64,000 nucleotides of DNA from Rhodovulum sp. 12E13 (lineage in GTDB: Bacteria; Pseudomonadota; Alphaproteobacteria; Rhodobacterales; Rhodobacteraceae). Position numbers and translations under genes: made by a program. How positions within the stretch are numbered: position 1 is the first letter of the stretch; every line of letters starts with the position of its first letter. The notes below the pieces were generated by a model. The model searched no databases. It saw nothing but the letters and a program-made list of their open reading frames with translations, and was not told where the DNA came from. The stretch spans positions 186,001-250,000 of the forward strand of contig NZ_QPLK01000003.1 of the NCBI RefSeq assembly GCF_003340565.1, read 5' to 3'. Shown piece by piece: positions 59,957 through 64,000 of this stretch.

Positions 59957-60153
59957 TGTTCTCTCTCCTGTCCGGGGGCGTGCGGGCGCCCCTGTCGAAA
60001 ACCGGCGCCCCGGTAGCATGGGGCATGGGCGGGGGAAAGGCGCTTTCCCGCGGGGCCGGGCGCGGGCATTGCGCTGCGTGGATCGGCCCGCCCCCGCGCG
60101 CCCCTCGCCTGCGCCCGCTTGCACCGTGTCGCGCGGGCGGGTAGCTCGCGGCC

Positions 60154-62016
60154 ATGGCGCGCGCTCCCCTGATGCAACTCACCGACGTCTCCCTCGGCCT
60201 CGGGGCCGACCGGCTGTTCGACGGCCTCGATCTCGTGATCCAGCCGGGCGACCGGGTGGCGCTGGTGGGCCGCAACGGTTCCGGCAAGTCGACGCTGCTT
60301 CGGGTGATGGCGGGGCTGGTCGAGCCCGATGCCGGGGCCCGCGTCGTGCCCGCCGGCGTGTCGGTGGGCTACATGGAGCAGGAGCCCGACCTGACCGGCT
60401 TCGCCACCCTCGGCGATTTCGCGAGCGCCGGGCTGGAGCCGGGCGAGGCGTGGCGGGTGGAGGCGGCCGCCGAGGGGCTGGGGCTGGCGCTCGCGGCTGA
60501 CCCTGCGCGCGCCTCGGGCGGCGAACGGCGCCGGGCGGCGCTCGCGCGCCTGCTCGCCGCCGAGGCCGACCTGATGCTCCTCGACGAGCCCACCAACCAC
60601 CTCGACATCGGCGCGATCCAGTGGCTCGAGGAGCGGCTGGCCGCGACCAGGGCCGCCTACGTGCTGATCTCGCACGACCGCGCCTTCCTCAGCCGCCTTA
60701 CCCGCGCCACGCTCTGGCTCGACCGCGGCACGGTGCGTCGGCAGGAGGCGGGGTTCGAGGCGTTCGAGGCATGGCGCGAGAAGGTGTGGGCCGAGGAAGA
60801 CGCCGCCGCCCACAAGCTTGACCGCCGGATCAGGTCGGAGGCGCGCTGGGCCGTCGAGGGAATCAGCGCGCGGCGCAAGCGCAACCAGGGCCGCGTGCGA
60901 CGCCTGCAGGAGATGCGCGCCGAGCGGGCCGCGCAGATCAGGCGGCAGGGCACGGCGGCGATGGAATTCGGCTCGTCCGGCAAGACCGGCAAGCTGGTGG
61001 TCGAGGCGCGCGGCATCTCCAAGAGCTACGGCGACCGCCCGGTCGTGCGCGATTTCTCGATCCGGGTGGGCCGGGGCGAGCGGCTGGCGCTGGTGGGGCC
61101 GAACGGCGCGGGCAAGACGACGCTCCTGAAGATGATGATCGGGCAGCTCGCCCCCGACACGGGCGAGGTGCGGATGGGCACGAATATCGAGCTTGCCGTG
61201 TTCGACCAGGCCCGAGCGGCGCTCGCCCCCGACGCGACGCTGTGGGAGAGCCTGACGGGCGACCCGGCCATGCGCATCTCGGGCCGCGCCGACCAGGTGA
61301 TGGTGCGGGGCGAGCCCCGCCACGTCGTGAGCTACCTCAACGACTTTCTCTTCACCGACGAGCAGGCCCGCGCGCCCGTCCGGGCGCTGTCGGGCGGCGA
61401 GAAGGCGCGGCTCCTGCTGGCGCGGCTCATGGCGCACCCCGCGAACCTGCTGGTGCTCGACGAGCCCACGAACGACCTCGACATCGAGACGCTCGATCTG
61501 CTGCAGGAGCTCGTCTCGGAGTTCGACGGCACGGTGATCCTCGTCAGCCACGACCGCGACTTCCTCGACCGGACGGCGACGACGACCGTGGCGATGGAGG
61601 GCGACGGGCACGCGGTCGTCTATGCCGGCGGCTGGTCGGACATGCAGGCGCAGCGGGCGGCGGGCGGGGCCGGGCCGGCCTCTGTGGGACCGGCGGGAAA
61701 GGCGAAGCCGGCACGAACGGCGACGCGCAGCAAGGCGCCCGCCGCCCCCGCGCCAGACCGCGGGCCCGCTGGCCCTGCGCCGGCGCTCAGCTTCACCGAA
61801 AGGCACCGGCTCGAGGCGCTGCCGGGCGAGATCGAACGTCTGGAAGCCGAGATCGGCAAGCTCGAGGCGCTGCTGTCGGATTCGGGCCTCTACACCCGCG
61901 AACCGGTCAAGTTCGCCAAGGCGACGGAGGCACTGTCAGAGCGTCAGGCCCGACTGTCGGCCGCCGAGGAGGAGTGGCTGGCGCTGGAGGAGAAGGCGGA
62001 AGCGGCGGGCGGCTGA
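60154..62016 (+). CDS. ABC-F family ATPase (Uup-like)
   Basis: The 620-aa soluble protein has two ABC domains: Walker [10 protein letters not shown] at 39-47 and GPNGAGKTT near 318; signatures [15 protein letters not shown] and [15 protein letters not shown]; Walker [13 protein letters not shown] and [12 protein letters not shown]. The linker ([20 protein letters not shown]) is the P-site-tRNA-interaction motif region. The C-terminal ~60 residues form a coiled coil ([20 protein letters not shown]). This matches Uup-type ABC-F proteins that act on ribosomes or DNA. No membrane partner is adjacent. Confidence 0.93.
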   Translation: MARAPLMQLTDVSLGLGADRLFDGLDLVIQPGDRVALVGRNGSGKSTLLRVMAGLVEPDAGARVVPAGVSVGYMEQEPDLTGFATLGDFASAGLEPGEAWRVEAAAEGLGLALAADPARASGGERRRAALARLLAAEADLMLLDEPTNHLDIGAIQWLEERLAATRAAYVLISHDRAFLSRLTRATLWLDRGTVRRQEAGFEAFEAWREKVWAEEDAAAHKLDRRIRSEARWAVEGISARRKRNQGRVRRLQEMRAERAAQIRRQGTAAMEFGSSGKTGKLVVEARGISKSYGDRPVVRDFSIRVGRGERLALVGPNGAGKTTLLKMMIGQLAPDTGEVRMGTNIELAVFDQARAALAPDATLWESLTGDPAMRISGRADQVMVRGEPRHVVSYLNDFLFTDEQARAPVRALSGGEKARLLLARLMAHPANLLVLDEPTNDLDIETLDLLQELVSEFDGTVILVSHDRDFLDRTATTTVAMEGDGHAVVYAGGWSDMQAQRAAGGAGPASVGPAGKAKPARTATRSKAPAAPAPDRGPAGPAPALSFTERHRLEALPGEIERLEAEIGKLEALLSDSGLYTREPVKFAKATEALSERQARLSAAEEEWLALEEKAEAAGG

Positions 62017-62192
62017 CGCCAACCGCCTTGCGAGTCGGCCTGCTTTCCGCCCCCGGTCGGGCCGGTCGGGCCGGGCGCCCCGACTTCGGTCGGGCCGGGC
62101 GCCTGCCGACCGGCCTCGGGCGAGAGGCGTCGATCCGGTGGGCTTGCTCACCCGCGCCCGATCCTGCCGGAACGCGCGACCCGCAGGGGCCG

Positions 62193-62783
62193 TCAGCGCA
62201 CCAGCGTCAGGGCGCCGCCCCCGATGCGCACCTCGCTGAAGCGATCGAGATAGGTCATGCCAAGCAGCGAGCCGGTCATCTCGCCGCCATTGACGACCGC
62301 CGGCACGCCCGTGTCGGCGATGCCGCCAAGGCGCACCTCGTCGAGCCAGACGCGGGCGGTCGAGACCATGCCGTTGGCCGTGCGCGCCGCGCCCACGAAG
62401 GCGAGTTCGCTCGGGTCGAGGCCGACGCGGCGGGCGTCGTCGGCCGAGAGCACGATGTCGGTCGCGCCGGTATCCACCACGAAGCGGACAGGCGTGCCGT
62501 TGACCTCGAGGACCATGCGGTAGTGCCCGTCGGCCGAGCGCGGCACGACCACGCGCCCCTCGTCGGTGAACACCGATTGCTGCGGGGTCACCGTCCCCTG
62601 CAGATCCGACCACAATCCATAGCCCGCGATCACGCCGATGAAGATCAGCGCCCACAGGCCCGCCTGCCGCAACCCCTGCCCGAGGCTCTGCCGGTGCGAG
62701 AGGAAAAAGTAGCCGGCCAGCACCGAGCCGAGCAGCACGAGGTAAAGAAGCGAGGCGGTCTGTTCGCCGGTCATCTCGGGCAT
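62193..62783 (-). CDS. membrane-anchored retropepsin-like aspartic protease
   Basis: The 196-aa protein has two N-terminal transmembrane helices (SLLYLVLLGSVLAGYFFLSH and LWALIFIGVIAGYGLWSD) and then a single retropepsin-like domain with the catalytic Asp-Thr-Gly at 104-106 (FVVDTGATDIVLS) and LLGMTYLDRFSEVRIG near the end. It belongs to the clan AA proteases of the TIGR02281 type, which probably work as dimers in the periplasm. The ATG at 62783 is chosen because upstream residues are non-family low complexity. Substrate unknown. Confidence 0.87.
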   Translation of the reverse strand: MPEMTGEQTASLLYLVLLGSVLAGYFFLSHRQSLGQGLRQAGLWALIFIGVIAGYGLWSDLQGTVTPQQSVFTDEGRVVVPRSADGHYRMVLEVNGTPVRFVVDTGATDIVLSADDARRVGLDPSELAFVGAARTANGMVSTARVWLDEVRLGGIADTGVPAVVNGGEMTGSLLGMTYLDRFSEVRIGGGALTLVR

Positions 62784-62947
62784 GGTGGCCTTTCTCGTCG
62801 TGGCCGGGCGCGGTCGCCGCCCCGGTCTCACAGATAGGGCGGCCTGCGACAGGCTGCCAGAGCCGGCATGCATGGGCGCGGCGCATGGGCCGCCGTGCAC
62901 CGAGACACCGGGCGGCGGGCACGCGGCTCCGGTCAAGATCGGCCCGC

Positions 62948-63580
62948 TCAGGCCGGGATGAGCCCCGCGCCCTCGATCCCGTCGAGCACGAACTGCACCG
63001 ACAGCGCGGCCAGCAGCATGCCCAGGAGTCGCGTGACCACCAGGATGCCGGTCGCCCCCAGCGCCCGCTCGATCAGGCCCGAGGCGAGGAACAACAGCAG
63101 CACCAGCGCCAGCACCGCCGCCATGACGAGGTGCACGCCGACAAGGTGCAGCGCGCGCCCGTCCGCCGGGGCCTGCCCGGCCAGCAGGATCATCGAGGCG
63201 ATGGCGCCCGGCCCCGCGATCAGCGGGATGGCGAGCGGAAAGACCGAGGGATCGGGACGATCGTCGTCGTCCTCCGCGCTCTGCTGGCGCCGGCGCGTGC
63301 GCCGGTCGAACAGCATGTCGAGCGCAGTGAGGAACAAAAGGATCCCGCCGGCAATCCGGAAGGCGGGCATCGAGATGCCGACGAAGCCCAGAACCGCCTC
63401 GCCCGCCAGCCCGAACAGTGTCAGCAGCCCCAGCGCGATCAGGCAGGCCCGCAGGGCGATCGCCCGCCGCCGCGCGCCCGTCTCGCCCGCGGTGAGCGCC
63501 ACGAAGAGCGGGGCCATGCCTATGGGGTCGATCACGACGAAGAGCGTGACGAAGGCCGAGAGGAGGAAGGTCGGGTCCAT
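62948..63580 (-). CDS. MarC-family integral membrane protein
   Basis: The 210-aa protein has six hydrophobic helices and the family signature VIDPIGMAPLFVALTAGE at the N-terminus, then IAGGILLFLTALDMLF and PLAIPLIAGPGAIASMILLA. MarC proteins are inner-membrane proteins of unresolved function. The ATG at 63580 starts directly before PTFLLSAFVTLF; an upstream extension is Arg-rich and not membrane-like. It is 110 nt downstream of the 3'-end element. Confidence 0.9.
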   Translation of the reverse strand: MDPTFLLSAFVTLFVVIDPIGMAPLFVALTAGETGARRRAIALRACLIALGLLTLFGLAGEAVLGFVGISMPAFRIAGGILLFLTALDMLFDRRTRRRQQSAEDDDDRPDPSVFPLAIPLIAGPGAIASMILLAGQAPADGRALHLVGVHLVMAAVLALVLLLFLASGLIERALGATGILVVTRLLGMLLAALSVQFVLDGIEGAGLIPA

Positions 63581-63693
63581 GCCGAAGACCGCCCTAGACC
63601 GACCTCCGTGCCGGCTCAAGCGCTCTCTCCCCTCCCGCTCCGCACCCGCGACCGCGTCCTCGCCGGCGGGCCGCGGCGACGCGCCCGGCCCTC

Positions 63694-63750
63694 CTTCTTC
63701 TTGCCTCAAATATCCCGGGGGAGTCGCCCGGCACGGGCGACGGGGGCAGC
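63694..63750 (-). repeat. 3'-end GC-hairpin + GGGATATTTGA element, full copy 2
   Basis: On minus it reads GCTGCCCCCG, hairpin GTCGCCCG-TGC-CGGGCGAC, then TCCCCCGGGATATTTGAGG and CAAGAAGAAG, nearly identical to 47571-47629. It lies 47 nt beyond the stop of the gene ending at 63798, in the direction of transcription. Confidence 0.88.
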
Positions 63751-63797
63751 GCCCCCCGATCGCGGCTGCCGCCCGCGCGAGGCGCGCCGCCCTTGCG

Positions 63798-64000
63798 TCA
63801 GGCCGCTTCCTCGGCCGCCTCCAGCCGTTCGGCGGCGCGCATCCAGAGCGCCTCGGCCTTGTCGATCGCCTCCATTACCTCGGCGTACTTCGCCTGCCAC
63901 GCCTCGCGCCGGGCCTCCATCCCCTCCTCGTAGGCGGACGGGTCGCCGAGGCGGCGGGCAAGCTCGTCGCGCATTTCCTCGAGCTTTTCCATCCGCGCCT
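63798..64000 (-). CDS. C-terminal end of a coiled-coil protein, probably ABC-F ATPase (truncated by window edge)
   Basis: The frame is open to the window edge, giving the last 67 residues. They form a charged coiled coil (KLEEMRDELARRLGDPSAYE, then AKYAEVMEAIDKAEALWMRA). The pattern of a Glu/Arg-rich helix pair with ..DP..Y.. resembles the C-terminal domain of ABC-F ATPases such as the one at 60154-62016. No ATPase motif is within the window, so the call is provisional. Confidence 0.5.
   Translation of the reverse strand, partial: ARMEKLEEMRDELARRLGDPSAYEEGMEARREAWQAKYAEVMEAIDKAEALWMRAAERLEAAEEAA

Noticed and set aside
1-64000. Mobile elements, prophage, CRISPR array, tRNA or rRNA genes
   Set aside because: No transposase, integrase, phage structural gene, regularly spaced repeat array or recognisable tRNA/rRNA sequence was seen by reading both strands; a tRNA and Rfam scan would be decisive.

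Overview
The window is a strongly GC-rich stretch of a bacterial chromosome with densely packed genes and frequent ATGA or GTGA stop/start overlaps. The gene content points to an alphaproteobacterium of the order Rhodobacterales: the block helicase - S4 protein - FdxA - CarD, the divergent DUF6456/DUF6477 pair, an aglEFGAK operon divergent from aglR, and RibBA with a degenerate second domain are all typical of that group. No rRNA, tRNA, CRISPR array, transposase, integrase or phage gene was seen. This is core and metabolic chromosome rather than a mobile island.

Layout. 1-891: 3' end of a PilP-domain protein. 1568-10343 (minus): carD, fdxA, an S4 RNA-binding gene, a SUV3-like RNA helicase, nusB-ribH-ribB, and a lysophospholipase-like hydrolase behind an SCP2 protein. 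11218-22425: a polyamine locus, with a PLP aminotransferase and a DAO-type oxidase (minus) divergent from potFGHI-puuA-puuB-acyl-CoA ligase (plus). 22426-24078: DUF6456 and DUF6477 genes. 24171-27991 (minus): an MttB-superfamily methyltransferase, purQ, an alcohol dehydrogenase and purS. 28176-38735 (plus): guaA, an EamA exporter, a FadL-like porin, a P-loop ATPase, metA (with the acetyltransferase residue Glu111), a hydrolase, ppk2, a TetR regulator, a glycosyltransferase and a GNAT. 38870-50196: an alpha-glucoside system (aglEFGAK plus an HpcH/HpaI aldolase on minus; aglR, GH1 beta-glucosidase and glucokinase on plus). 50389-57722: a chemotaxis cluster (STAS-cheY-cheA-cheW-cheR-cheY-small DxxxQ protein, facing cheB-cheD). 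58076-64000: an AbrB-type membrane protein, a 48-aa protein, ndk, an ABC-F ATPase, a membrane aspartic protease, MarC, and the end of a second coiled-coil (probably ABC-F) gene.

How the parts work together. The pot/puu locus imports polyamines and starts gamma-glutamylation or transamination, but the usual later puu genes are absent and an acyl-CoA ligase is present. The agl locus imports and hydrolyses alpha-glucosides, hydrolyses beta-glucosides and phosphorylates the glucose. Both ABC operons carry a strong GC hairpin just after the binding-protein gene. The chemotaxis cluster has kinase, coupling and adaptation proteins but no receptor or flagellar gene.

The most interesting material not covered by standard gene calls is: (1) a dispersed double-hairpin element, three copies; (2) a GC-hairpin plus GGGATATTTGA element, two full copies and one partial copy, always 3' of a gene in the same orientation; (3) a small chemotaxis protein with a CheZ-like DxxxQ motif; (4) operator-like dyads between aglE and aglR; (5) several unusual operon insertions.
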